DNA from: Streptomyces sp. NBC_01232
GTDB lineage: Bacteria; Actinomycetota; Actinomycetes; Streptomycetales; Streptomycetaceae
Reading direction: 5' to 3'
Length of the DNA stretch: 64,000 nt
NCBI RefSeq assembly: GCF_035989885.1
Contig: NZ_CP108520.1
Span: 1 to 64,000, forward strand
Part shown: in pieces, positions 16,967-25,058 of the stretch
How the letters are laid out: each line of letters begins with the position of its first letter
Numbering within the stretch: the first letter of the stretch is position 1
Notes under the pieces: model-generated
What the model was told of the DNA's origin: nothing
What the model saw: only the letters and a program-made list of their open reading frames with translations
Databases searched by the model: none
Translations under genes and position numbers: made by a program

Positions 16967-17100
16967 CGGCTCCTCCTGCGGTGGGGTGCTACCGCCACCG
17001 TAGAACGCTGCGGCCCAGGCCGTGGAGGTTCGGAACGGATATCGCAGCCCGAACCCGTCTGCGGCCGTGCCGGGGCGCATCAGCAGACTGAGCACGGCAC
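16967..17100. repeat. Upstream block shared with the second TA copy
   Basis: This block aligns with 24920-25050 almost without gaps (for example GGGGTGCTACCG and GCCGTGGAGGTTCGG are shared). The duplication therefore covered the whole toxin-antitoxin unit and its promoter, so the two units may respond to the same regulator. Confidence 0.6.
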
Positions 17101-17223
17101 CGCGGTGACTTCCCCGGGACGCCACTTCATCCCGGTACGCGGCGCGGCATGCAAGAAGCCGCCACCCAGAGGGTGACGGCCCAAAAATCCTGATCAAACG
17201 CGCCCGTCGACAGCGGGGCAGAC

Positions 17224-17454
17224 CTACACCAGCGCGGTCAGGACGTCCCGTACTTCACCGGCGAAGACAAGCATCCCCACGCCCAGCCCACCGCCGAACG
17301 CCAAGTACGCAAAGGCGGCCCGGAAATGAGCGGCGCCCCACTCCTGAACCACGCAAGCACCTGCCACCAGCAAGACGATCCCAGCCAGAACCTGCACAGT
17401 CACAAGCCCCACGAAAAACACCTCAGATCGATCGGACCGAAGGTCCACCATCAT
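17224..17454 (-). CDS. Small two-TM membrane protein
   Basis: 76 aa from ATG 17454 with two hydrophobic helices (VFFVGLVTVQVLAGIVLLVAGACVV and FAYLAFGGGLGVGMLVFAG). The ribosome binding site is weak, and upstream DNA in the same frame is part of a broken ligase gene, so the frame may have been created or exposed by that rearrangement. The pattern resembles other small membrane proteins in the window, without sequence identity. Confidence 0.4.
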   Translation of the reverse strand: MMVDLRSDRSEVFFVGLVTVQVLAGIVLLVAGACVVQEWGAAHFRAAFAYLAFGGGLGVGMLVFAGEVRDVLTALV

Positions 17455-17509
17455 GCCCAAGTCTTCACCGCGGCACGCCGAGACCGAGTGCGGTCGAAGC
17501 ACACACACA

Positions 17510-17892
17510 CACTGCTCAGCCGGCCGCCGCAGCCAGCCCCTGCCGAACCGCGGCACGTCGTCCGCGGTCACGTCCAGGCGCAGCCGCTGGAGCCGGAGCG
17601 GGTGGCGGTAGATCCCGCCGTGGTCGACGGCCCGGTCGGCGCTTACTCGGCGACCAGGGCAGGGCGCACGAGGGTGGCGTCAAGGGCGTCGCGGCTCCCC
17701 CACGCCGCCGAGAAGCGCACGCCCTCCCACGGGTGCCCGGGCGCGGCCGCGGTCAGGTGCTCGGCGACCCGCCGGGCGGCGTCCGGGCGCAGCGGGACGG
17801 TCCGGCCCACCGCGCGCAGCCGGCCGTGCCGGTCCTGGCGGCCGAGGACGAGCAGGCCGGGACGGATCAGGGTGCCGGTGATCGCGCCGACC
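17510..17892 (-). pseudogene. 3' fragment of an ATP-dependent DNA ligase gene
   Basis: Minus-strand translation gives AITGTLIRPGLLVLGRQDRHGRLRAVG and onward, near-identical to the C-terminal domain of the intact ligase at 34311-35336. The fragment lacks the catalytic N-terminal domain and has a one-base deletion near 17643: GAG-TAA-GCG against GAG-GTC-AGC-GCC in the intact gene. This creates a stop, after which the homology (HGGIYRHPLRLQRLRLDV) continues in another frame. It is non-functional. Confidence 0.8.
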
Positions 17893-18338
17893 AAGCCCTC
17901 GCCCTCGACGAGCGGCCCTCCCTCGGCCTGCTCAACGCCATCTACGGCAAGGCCCACGCCGCCGCCCTCCGCGGCGACCGGGCCGGCGCCCTCGCCCTCG
18001 ACGAGCGCGGGCGGCGGGTCTTCGACTCGGCCGGCACCCACGAGCAGACCTCCGACTACGCCGTGCCGTGGTGGCGGCTCAACGTGTTCCGGTCCCTGCT
18101 CCTGGCCCGCCTTGGCGAGGAGAAAGCCGCGACCGAGGCGCAGGATCAGGCCCTCGCCGAACTCCCCGCCACCCTGCCCCGCTTCGCAACGCACCTGGAG
18201 CTCCACCGAGGGTTGATGCTCGCCCGGTCCGGCGACCGGGCGGGCGGTGTCGCGCACGCCACCACCGCGATGGAGGCCCTGCCGCCCGAGAAGCACAGCC
18301 TGACCCTGCGGATGCTGGTCAACGAGATCCGGGCCTGA
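17885..18338 (+). pseudogene. 3' fragment of an XRE/TPR regulator gene
   Basis: Plus-strand translation from about 17885 gives RPSLGLLNAIYGKAHAAALRG, through HEQTSDYAVPWWRLNVF, to LPPEKHSLTLRMLVNEIRA. It matches the C-terminal 150 residues of the regulator at 12831-13940. The HTH half is missing. Its 5' edge abuts the 5' edge of the ligase fragment in head-to-head orientation, with the join at about 17885-17895. Confidence 0.8.
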
Positions 18339-18375
18339 CCGGCCCCCGGCACATCCGAGGGCACACACCGGGACC
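18327..18375 (+). repeat. Direct repeat left of the kinase gene
   Basis: About 49 bp beginning ATCCGGGCCTGACCGGC matches 20439-20485 (about 47 bp, a 2-base indel and a few substitutions). It covers the last codons (EIRA-stop) of the regulator fragment and the following DNA. The partner copy ends the kinase gene in the same frame. Confidence 0.65.
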
Positions 18376-18524
18376 GGCCGGAGCCGACCCGCGCAGCGGA
18401 CCGGTCTCGGTGTCGCGGCGGTGCTCGTACTCCTGGCAGCGGGCTGGCGGATGCGGCCGGAAAACCCCGCCCAGGTTCGGAGGATTCTTGTCGTATCGCG
18501 GGCGAGTCGCATACGTTGACCTGC

Positions 18525-20450
18525 ATGTACAGGGGGATGGAGCTAGCGGGCCGCTACCGGCTCGAGAGCCGGTTGGGGCACGGCGGCATGGGCGAGGTGT
18601 GGGCGGCGTCCGATCTGAGGCTGCGCCGTACCGTCGCGGTCAAGACGGTGCTCACCTCCCATCTGCGTGACGAACGGCTCGCTGCCCAGGTCCTGGCCCG
18701 CTTCCGCCGTGAGGGCGAAGCAGCCGCCCGGCTGAACCACCGCAACATCGCCGTCGTCCACGACCTGGGCGAGCACCGGGAGACGAGCGCCGACGGGCAG
18801 GTGGAAGTCTCTCCGTTCCTCGTCATGGAGTTCCTGGAAGGTCGTGATCTCGCGACGGTCCTGCGCGAGGACCACCCCGGCGGGCTTCCCCTGGAGCAGG
18901 TGGTGGAGTACGGCGCCCAGGTGTGCGACGGGCTGGCCGCCGCCCACACGCGGAACATCGTCCACCGCGACATCAAGCCAGCCAACCTCATGCTGCTCGA
19001 CGACGGCACCGTCAAGATCTGCGACTTCGGGATCGCCCAGGTCCAGGACGGCACGATCGGCCTGACCATGACCGGAGCGCTGCTCGGCAGCCCTCACTAC
19101 ATGGCTCCCGAGCAGCTCAGAGGCCAGACACCGACGCACTCGGCCGACCTGTATGCCCTGGGTGCCAGCCTCTACGAGCTCCTCACCGGGCGCCCCCTGT
19201 TCACCGCGGACTCCGCGTACGCCGTCATCGCCATGCATCTGTCCACCACTCCCGAACCGCCCAGCACCCGCCAGCCCGCAATCCCGCCCGACATCGACAA
19301 CCTCATCACCTCCCTTATTGCCAAAGACCCCGCCGGCCGTCCCCCCACCGCCAAAGACGTCGCCGCACGCCTGCGCACCGCCCACCTCGCACCCGGGCCC
19401 ACCCCCGTGCCGGCAGCGGAGGCGTCGGAAACCGACGAGCAGCACCTCCAACGGGCCGCCGAAGCCGGAGACTCCGACGCCATGTTCAGCCTCGCGTGGC
19501 TGCTGCAAGAGGCTGACCGCATCGACGAGGCAGAAACCTGGTACCGGAAGGCCGCCGACGCCGGACAGATCGACGTCATGAACAACCTCGGCGTGCTGCT
19601 GGAAAACACCGGCCGCACCAACGAGGCAGAAACCTGGTACCGAAAAGCCGCCGACGCCGGACAGATCGACGCCATGAACAACCTCGGCGTGCTGCTGGAA
19701 AACACCGGCCGCACCAACGAGGCAGAAACCTGGTACCGAAAAGCCGCCGACGCCGGAAACACCGACGCCATGCACGGCCTCGGAGTGCTGCTGGCCGGCA
19801 CCGGCCGCACCGACGAAGCAGAAACCTGGTACCGGAAAGCCGCCGACGCCGGGAGCACCGACGCCATGAACGACCTCGGAGCGCTGCTGCATAACACTGG
19901 CCGCGAGACCGAGGCGCAACCCTGGTTCCAGCGCGCCGCCGAAGCCGGACACACCAACGCCATGAACAACCTCGCACTGCTGCTGGTGAACACTGGCCGC
20001 GAGACCGAGGCGGAACCCTGGTACGAACGCGCCGCCGACGCCGGAAACACCGAAGCCATGAACAACCTCGGGGTGCTGCTGGTGAACACTGGCCGCGAGA
20101 CCGAGGCAGAACCCTGGTACGAACGCGCCGCCGACGCCGGAAACACCAAGGCCATGAACAACCTCGGGGTGCTGCTGGTGAACACTGGCCGCGAGACCGA
20201 GGCGGAACCCTGGTACGAACGCGCCGCCGAAGCCGGACACGCCGACACCATGAACAACCTCGCACTGCTGCTGGTGAACACTGGCCGCGAGACCGAGGCG
20301 GAACCCTGGTTCCAGCGCGCCGCCAACACCGGACACACCAACGCCATGAACAACCTCGCAGTGCTGCTGCGGGACACTGGCCGCGGGACCGAGGCAGAAG
20401 CCTGGTACCAGCGCGCGGCCAGCACCCCGGACGGTGAAATCCGGGCCTGA
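18525..20450 (+). CDS. Ser/Thr protein kinase with 32-residue repeat array
   Basis: 641 aa. Residues about 5-285 form a Hanks-type kinase with glycine loop LGHGGMGEVW, catalytic lysine in VAVKTV, HRDIKPANLML, DFGIAQ and MAPEQL; all key residues are present. No transmembrane helix follows. Instead, from about 310 to the end come around ten Sel1/TPR-like units of 32 residues (EAETWYRKAADAG..DAMNNLGVLL.NTGR), some nearly identical at DNA level (96-bp period). Such arrays bind partner proteins, so this is probably a cytosolic kinase with a scaffold tail. ATG 18525 has no clear ribosome binding site; a TTG at 18516 and ATG 18537 are alternatives. The DNA just after the gene matches the DNA just before it. 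Confidence 0.88.
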   Translation: MYRGMELAGRYRLESRLGHGGMGEVWAASDLRLRRTVAVKTVLTSHLRDERLAAQVLARFRREGEAAARLNHRNIAVVHDLGEHRETSADGQVEVSPFLVMEFLEGRDLATVLREDHPGGLPLEQVVEYGAQVCDGLAAAHTRNIVHRDIKPANLMLLDDGTVKICDFGIAQVQDGTIGLTMTGALLGSPHYMAPEQLRGQTPTHSADLYALGASLYELLTGRPLFTADSAYAVIAMHLSTTPEPPSTRQPAIPPDIDNLITSLIAKDPAGRPPTAKDVAARLRTAHLAPGPTPVPAAEASETDEQHLQRAAEAGDSDAMFSLAWLLQEADRIDEAETWYRKAADAGQIDVMNNLGVLLENTGRTNEAETWYRKAADAGQIDAMNNLGVLLENTGRTNEAETWYRKAADAGNTDAMHGLGVLLAGTGRTDEAETWYRKAADAGSTDAMNDLGALLHNTGRETEAQPWFQRAAEAGHTNAMNNLALLLVNTGRETEAEPWYERAADAGNTEAMNNLGVLLVNTGRETEAEPWYERAADAGNTKAMNNLGVLLVNTGRETEAEPWYERAAEAGHADTMNNLALLLVNTGRETEAEPWFQRAANTGHTNAMNNLAVLLRDTGRGTEAEAWYQRAASTPDGEIRA

Positions 20451-20485
20451 CCGGCGCCCGGCGCATCCGAGGGTGCGCCGGGACC
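20439..20485 (+). repeat. Direct repeat right of the kinase gene
   Basis: Partner of 18327-18375. It includes the last four codons and stop of the kinase gene and continues into noncoding DNA. Together the pair brackets the kinase gene. Confidence 0.65.
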
Positions 20486-20504
20486 ACCCGCAGCCGACGA
20501 GCCC

Positions 20505-21010
20505 CTACGCGCTCGCCGCCCTGCCGCGCGTGAGCTGTGCGCAGCGCAGGCCGCCGCCCGCGTGCCAGTCCAGTACCGGGGCGACGTCGTCCCCGTGCTC
20601 GGCGCACCACAGGACCGGGTCCAGGCCGCCGCAGTCGTGCCGCTCGCATACGCAGTCCTCGCCGGTCCTGGCCTGCGGGACGCCGTGGCGGACCACGCCG
20701 CCGCGGCCGGTCCGCGTGGTGGTGCCGCGCAGGCGGGCCGGCCATTCCAGCGTGATGCGCAAGGCTCCGGATCCGGAGCGGAACCGGTCGGTCACCCGGA
20801 CGTCGCCGAGCACCGCGAGCGGACCCGCCCCGGGCGCGGTGAGCCGGGTCAGCATGGCACCGACCGGACCCGCGGCCAGGGCAGCCAGGGCGTCGGCGTC
20901 CGTGTCGTCGGCGACCCAGCCCGACAACTGGTCGGTGCCCTCGATGTCGTCGGAGAGGCCCAGCCACGGGGCATCCAGCCGGAACCGGCCCGTAGCGCCC
21001 CCAGCCCTAC
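20505..21010 (-). pseudogene. 3' fragment of the 468-aa unknown gene
   Basis: Minus-strand translation (FRLDAPWLGLSDDIEGTDQLSGW ... CERHDCGG ... WCAEHGDDVAPVLDWHAGGGLRC) matches the last 160 residues of the protein at 25214-26620. It has no start or promoter of its own. Immediately upstream (from about 21010) the sequence jumps to DNA that corresponds to 26706 onward, i.e. beyond the 5' end of the intact gene. An internal deletion of about 1 kb therefore joined the gene's 3' third to its far upstream region. Confidence 0.75.
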
Positions 21011-21034
21011 TTTCAGGGCAAGTCGGGGGCACAC

Positions 21035-21062
21035 CGCACAAGCCGCCTACGCGTACGCGAGG
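21035..21062 (+). repeat. 28-bp repeat, copy A
   Basis: Identical to 26736-26763. It contains the 10-bp palindrome CGCGTACGCG. Both copies lie upstream of the (intact or truncated) 468-aa gene, so it belongs to that gene's regulatory region. Confidence 0.7.
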
Positions 21063-21084
21063 GCAAAAATCACCTTTGCGGAGG

Positions 21085-21310
21085 AGGCGAACATCGACCC
21101 CGCATGGGAAGACCCATCCGACCCGCCCTACGACCGCGCCCAACGCCCCGTCGCGTTCATCTCCCCGGAGCGCGGCGGACGCGAATGGCATGACGTCGGC
21201 CTCGTGGGCTTCCGGCAGGGCGTCGCGGCCAGCTCTTCGCCTCCTCGCCCACGACGGTCCGAGGTGCCCAAGGCGAGGTCCGTGAGTCGGTTCACGGAGC
21301 TGCTTCGGGG
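21085..21310 (+). pseudogene. Decayed copy of the small gene at 14260 and its downstream DNA
   Basis: Translates to IDPAWEDPSDPPYDR, then FISPERGGREWHD, matching residues 23 onward of the 14260 product; the start is lost. Further down, CCGTGAGTCGGTTCACGGAGC resembles the 28-bp palindrome at 14552 but is no longer symmetric. The block is therefore an old copy of 14320-14580. Confidence 0.65.
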
Positions 21311-21572
21311 GGCTGCGCGCGCTGCTTGTCCTGATGCGCCCGAGACCGAAACCCGGGTAGTCCAGTACACAGGGCCCAGGCCCACTGCCGAATCCCCGCA
21401 TTGATGCAGGTCAGCTGGCCGTGGAGATGTCTGACTCTGCCTACGGGACGGCCACCGTCACTCGAATGGGTGATTCAGGGGGTGCTGAAGGGAGAAGGGG
21501 GGTGGGTCGGCTGTCTGGGTTGCGTGGGCACGATCCGTGCCCGTACCGACCGCAGATGGAGAACGACTTCAG

Positions 21573-21881
21573 ATGCCCTTCGACTGGACCGGGATCCCCC
21601 CGGCTATGGGCGCGGTGGCTGCCCTGGCGGCCCCCCTGATGAAGCTGTGGCGTGACCGCAGGTCCCGCACGGCAGTACCGGAACCCCCTCAAGAGGACGT
21701 GGCCGCGGTGGTCCCGGCGGCGGCCGGCCGGGTGCCGGTCATGGTGCACGTCGAGGTGTCCGGACCCTCCCGGGTGCGCGTGACGGTCGCCGACGGCAGG
21801 GGGCTGATCCTGGTCGACACGGCGGTGGACCCCGATGCCGACCGATCGTGGCCCTCACCGAAGGAGCGCGCGCCGTGGTAG
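21573..21881 (+). CDS. Hypothetical 102-aa protein, first gene of a three-gene operon
   Basis: The N-terminus has one hydrophobic helix (IPPAMGAVAALAAPLMKLW) followed by basic residues, suggesting membrane association. The C-terminal half is beta-rich (VMVHVEVSGPSRVRVTVADGRGLILVDTAV). ATG 21573 is chosen because of GGAGA upstream; the frame is open from 21537. It overlaps the next gene by 7 bp. Family not recognised; small Streptomyces proteins of this size are often encoded beside sigma-like genes. Confidence 0.55.
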   Translation: MPFDWTGIPPAMGAVAALAAPLMKLWRDRRSRTAVPEPPQEDVAAVVPAAAGRVPVMVHVEVSGPSRVRVTVADGRGLILVDTAVDPDADRSWPSPKERAPW

Positions 21882-22561
21882 CAGGTGAGATGCCCAAGAC
21901 GCCACCGCGCTCGCGCGCGGACAAGCCGTTGGTGGCGGTGGAACCCGGCGCGGCCGGGGCGGAAGGAAGTCGCGGCAGCGGGTGGGCCGACTCCGAGCAG
22001 GCCCAAGAGCTGACGAGGCAGGCACTGGAGTTCCTGGAGAAGGAGCCGGTGGTGCTGCGCGGGAAGACCGGCGGGAAGTTGTCGTGGGCGGCGTGCGAGG
22101 ACGTCGTGGGTCAGGCGGTGTCCAACGTGATCACGCGGGCGGCCGAAGGGCTGCTGGGTGACGTGGTGAACCTGACCGCGTACCTGCGCAGGTCGGCGTG
22201 GAACCTGGCTCTCAACCAGCTGAACGCGAAGGCCCGTCAGGAACTGGTGGGGGACATGGTGGAGTCGTCCGCCACGTCGCTGGCCCCGTCGCCGGAGCAG
22301 GTGGCGGTCGGGGATCTGGACCCGATGCGGGACCTGCTGGTGGGGGCGATCGACGCGATGCCGTCGTCGGTGCGCCGGCAGGTGGTGCGGCTGCAGATCC
22401 AGGGCCTGACCGACGTCGAGATCGCCGCCGCCCTCGGCATACGCGCCCGACGACTCCACCAGGAGCGTCACCACGCGGTTGTGGATCTGCGGCACGCGCT
22501 GCAGACGTTCATCCGTGATGCGCACCGGAAATCATCAGGACGCAGGGAGAGGGACAGGTGA
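21875..22561 (+). CDS. Sigma-70-like / ECF-type regulator
   Basis: About 228 aa from GTG 21875 (AAGGAG at 21861). A region-2-like helix block (CEDVVGQAVSNVITRAAEGLLGDVVNLTAYLRRSAWNLALNQL) and a C-terminal region-4-like HTH (MPSSVRRQVVRLQIQGLTDVEIAAALGIRARRLHQERHHAV) give the layout of an ECF sigma factor. The gene overlaps its successor by GTGA, so it is co-translated with the IclR-like regulator. It could direct RNA polymerase to plasmid promoters; this is inference from domain layout only. Confidence 0.65.
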   Translation: MVAGEMPKTPPRSRADKPLVAVEPGAAGAEGSRGSGWADSEQAQELTRQALEFLEKEPVVLRGKTGGKLSWAACEDVVGQAVSNVITRAAEGLLGDVVNLTAYLRRSAWNLALNQLNAKARQELVGDMVESSATSLAPSPEQVAVGDLDPMRDLLVGAIDAMPSSVRRQVVRLQIQGLTDVEIAAALGIRARRLHQERHHAVVDLRHALQTFIRDAHRKSSGRRERDR

Positions 22562-24195
22562 CGGTGGTGACCCGTTTGATCGACGACAGCCGCGGCCTTC
22601 CGCCGTCGGCCGGGCTGGTGGAGCTGCTGGCGAAGCTGGCCGGGCCGGAGGACTTCTGGGACCGGCCGCAAGGGGACTTCGGTCCGCTGAGCGGCTTGTA
22701 CCGGCTGGACCGGGACGGGTGGGAGCGGGCGAACTCGCTGTACCTGCTCGGTTCGAAGGCCCTGCGCCGGGGTGAGCTGACCGTGGCAGCGGACTGGCTC
22801 GGCGAGTCCGCCTCCGCCGGCCACCCGGGAGCGATGTTCCGCATGGCCGCGCTCGCATTGCGCGTGGGGGCGGACTGGACGGACGAGGCACGGTTCCTGG
22901 TGGCCGAGGCCTCCCGGCACGGCCACGGTGACGCCGCGCGCCTCCTGGCCGCGCTCGCCCGCCGCCTCCCCGACGCAGAGCCCGGACAGCCCGAGGACGA
23001 GGAGTACTTCGACGAGGTCCGCGAAGGGCTGGGCGTGCCCGGGCACCTGCTGCACCCCGACACCGACGACTCCCCCACCACGGCCGGCGCGGTGGGCGGC
23101 GAGCAGCCGCAGCTGCACCTCGTACCCGCTCCCCAGGTTCCCGAATACGGGCCCGCTCCCCGGCCGGCGACGGCCGGCGGGCGGCGGCCGCACCTGGCCG
23201 CGCTGCCCCCCGCCCAGGGCGGCGGGCTCCATCTGCCGCTGCCCGATCTGCGGCCCGACGCGACCGCGGCCGCGGTGCACCTGCTGCGGCAGGCCGCCGC
23301 CGAGGCGGACACCGGCGACGGCCAGGGGACGACGGAGCCCTGGTCGGTGAACGCGTTGCGCCCCGCCGTCCTCAACGACATGGCCCGCCACCGCAACACC
23401 CCCGCCGCCGTGCCCCAGAAGTGGCAGACCACCCAGCGTGCCCGTGACCTGCTCCACCTGATCAGCACTGCCAGCGGCATCGACAGCCGCGCCTTGGCGC
23501 ACAAGGCCGGGATGTCGCTGAACACGACCGTGCGGCTGCTGGACTGGCTCCTTGAGCAGCGGCTCGTCGAGTCCGTCGGCGGCGCCTACTTCACCGGCCC
23601 CGTTCTCGACCTCGTCACCAAGGCGGATCCCCACCGGAGGATGCTCGACCTCGCCCTCGAACAACTCCGGGACGACCTCGGCGCCGCCGTCTACATCAGC
23701 ACCTACGCCCACGGCGAGATCGAGGTGAACGGCTGCGCACACAGCGCCTTGGCCCCACCCGTCCACGAGTGGGCCCCCTTCGCCGAAACCGCCCATGCCA
23801 GCGCCGTCGGCAAGAGCCTCCTGGCGCAACTCGACTTCGACTCCCGCATGGACCACCTCACCCGCTACCCCTCCGTGCAACTGACCGAACGCACCATCAC
23901 CAGCCGCCGCGCCCTGCTCGACGTCCTCGACGAGCCCGGCCCGCACGCCGCCCAGTTCGACCTCCTCGAATACTCCGAGAAGGAAGTCTGCGTCGCGTTC
24001 TCCCTCGGGCTACCCGGTCGGGCCTCCAGCATCGCCGTGTCCCTGCCCGCCCACGACCACACCCGCCTGATCACCGCGGCCCAAGGCCTCAGCCGACGCG
24101 CCACCGGCCTCCTCCTCGCCCACCTCCTCACCGACGACAACCAGGACACCCACACCAGCCACAGGCAGGAACAACAACGCCGCGCCCTCCCCTGA
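22558..24195 (+). CDS. IclR-like regulator with helical-repeat N-terminus
   Basis: 545 aa. Residues about 50-130 contain Sel1/TPR-like helices (LTVAADWLGESASAGHPGAMFRMAALALRVGADWTDEA), followed by a Pro-rich linker. At about 290-360 is an IclR-type winged HTH (RARDLLHLISTASGIDSRALAHKAGMSLNTTVRLLDWLLEQRLV), then an IclR effector-binding domain (AETAHASAVGKSLLAQL, LTERTITSRRALLDVL). IclR proteins are usually near 260 aa, so the N-terminal 280 residues are an addition. It is the last gene of the operon and ends before a strong terminator. It probably senses a small molecule and acts with the sigma-like protein. Confidence 0.8.
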   Translation: MTVVTRLIDDSRGLPPSAGLVELLAKLAGPEDFWDRPQGDFGPLSGLYRLDRDGWERANSLYLLGSKALRRGELTVAADWLGESASAGHPGAMFRMAALALRVGADWTDEARFLVAEASRHGHGDAARLLAALARRLPDAEPGQPEDEEYFDEVREGLGVPGHLLHPDTDDSPTTAGAVGGEQPQLHLVPAPQVPEYGPAPRPATAGGRRPHLAALPPAQGGGLHLPLPDLRPDATAAAVHLLRQAAAEADTGDGQGTTEPWSVNALRPAVLNDMARHRNTPAAVPQKWQTTQRARDLLHLISTASGIDSRALAHKAGMSLNTTVRLLDWLLEQRLVESVGGAYFTGPVLDLVTKADPHRRMLDLALEQLRDDLGAAVYISTYAHGEIEVNGCAHSALAPPVHEWAPFAETAHASAVGKSLLAQLDFDSRMDHLTRYPSVQLTERTITSRRALLDVLDEPGPHAAQFDLLEYSEKEVCVAFSLGLPGRASSIAVSLPAHDHTRLITAAQGLSRRATGLLLAHLLTDDNQDTHTSHRQEQQRRALP

Positions 24196-24228
24196 CCAGC
24201 GCCTCTCTTCTGGAGCCACGCAAGACGT

Positions 24229-24262
24229 ACACGGGGCCGCCCCACCCGGGGCGGCCCCGTGT
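24229..24262. terminator. Hairpin terminator
   Basis: Perfect 15-bp arms (24229-24243 and 24248-24262) around ACCC. It lies between the convergent ends of the IclR-like operon and the second toxin-antitoxin unit. Confidence 0.8.
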
Positions 24263-24353
24263 CGTTCCGGTGCCCCGTGCGGCTGCACGGAGCCCGGCAC
24301 GACACCGCGGATCCCACCGCCCGGGCGCCACACCGGCCGCACCCCGTCGGCTC

Positions 24354-24617
24354 TCAGCCGAGCCAGACGATGCCCAGGACGGACAGCCGCCGAGTCAGCC
24401 GGTTCACCACATAAACGACCGAGAGCTGGCCCACGGACGCGGCGCGTACGTCCTCGCCCTCCGGGTCGCCGACGTTCCACTGGGGCCAGCCCCACGGGGA
24501 GCGCACCGCGATGTCCAGGACGTCGCGGACCGTCTCCCGAGCCGGCTCGGGGAGCTCGGCGAGGGTCTTCGCGGCCTGCGGGGACAGACGCACCACCCAC
24601 GGCTGCTCTTCGGTCAC
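24354..24617 (-). CDS. RelE/ParE-like toxin, copy 2
   Basis: 87 aa from GTG 24617 (GTGA overlap with the upstream stop). Pattern VRLSPQAAKTLAELPEPARETVRDVLDIAV, then DPEGEDVRAASVGQLSVVYVVNRLTRRLSVLGIVWLG. Paralogue of 16401-16661, with substitutions spread over the whole length, so the duplication is not recent. Known family roles: ribosome-dependent mRNA cleavage or gyrase inhibition; which applies here cannot be told. Confidence 0.75.
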   Translation of the reverse strand: MTEEQPWVVRLSPQAAKTLAELPEPARETVRDVLDIAVRSPWGWPQWNVGDPEGEDVRAASVGQLSVVYVVNRLTRRLSVLGIVWLG

Positions 24618-24919
24618 GGGCGGACGCCCAGGACATCGTCCAGGTCCACGAAGTCGGAGTCGTCCCGGCCGGAGTCCATGAAGGCGTCGACGTCCGTGGC
24701 CGCGCCCACGCGCAGCTGCCAGGTGCGCACCACCTCGTGCAGGGGGGTGAGGCTGAACGCGTGGCGTGCGTCTTCCAGGGCTTTGGCCCAGTCCCGCTCG
24801 AAGGCCGGCACCCACTGCTCAGCACGGCGATCGGCCCGGAGCTGGGCGAGGAGTTCGGCCGCAGCGCCGGGGGCGGGCGCGTACGGGGCGGTGGGCGTGT
24901 GGTCGGGCTGGGCGCTCAT
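24614..24919 (-). CDS. Antitoxin-like partner, copy 2
   Basis: 101 aa with the same MSAQPDHTP..APYAPAPGA start, helical middle and acidic tail (DSGRDDSDFVDLDDVLG) as copy 1. ATG 24919 has GAGGAGCC upstream. The C-terminal acidic part differs most from copy 1, which may limit cross-neutralisation of the two toxins. Confidence 0.7.
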   Translation of the reverse strand: MSAQPDHTPTAPYAPAPGAAAELLAQLRADRRAEQWVPAFERDWAKALEDARHAFSLTPLHEVVRTWQLRVGAATDVDAFMDSGRDDSDFVDLDDVLGVRP

Positions 24920-25050
24920 CGGCTCCTCCTCGGCGGGGTGCTACCGGCCACCGTAGAACGCCGTGGCCCGGGCCGTGGAGGTTCGGACGGAGCCGCAGCC
25001 CGGACCCGCCTGCCACCGCGCCGCGGGCGCAGCAGCAGACGGGGCGGAAC
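24920..25050. repeat. Upstream block shared with the first TA copy
   Basis: Aligns with 16967-17100 (see that entry); presumed promoter of the second unit. Confidence 0.6.
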
Positions 25051-25058
25051 AGCACCTT

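Noticed and set aside
18543..20336. 597-aa minus-strand frame with regular repeats opposite the kinase
   Set aside because: The repeats only mirror the 96-bp tandem repeats of the kinase gene. The plus strand carries the full kinase motifs.
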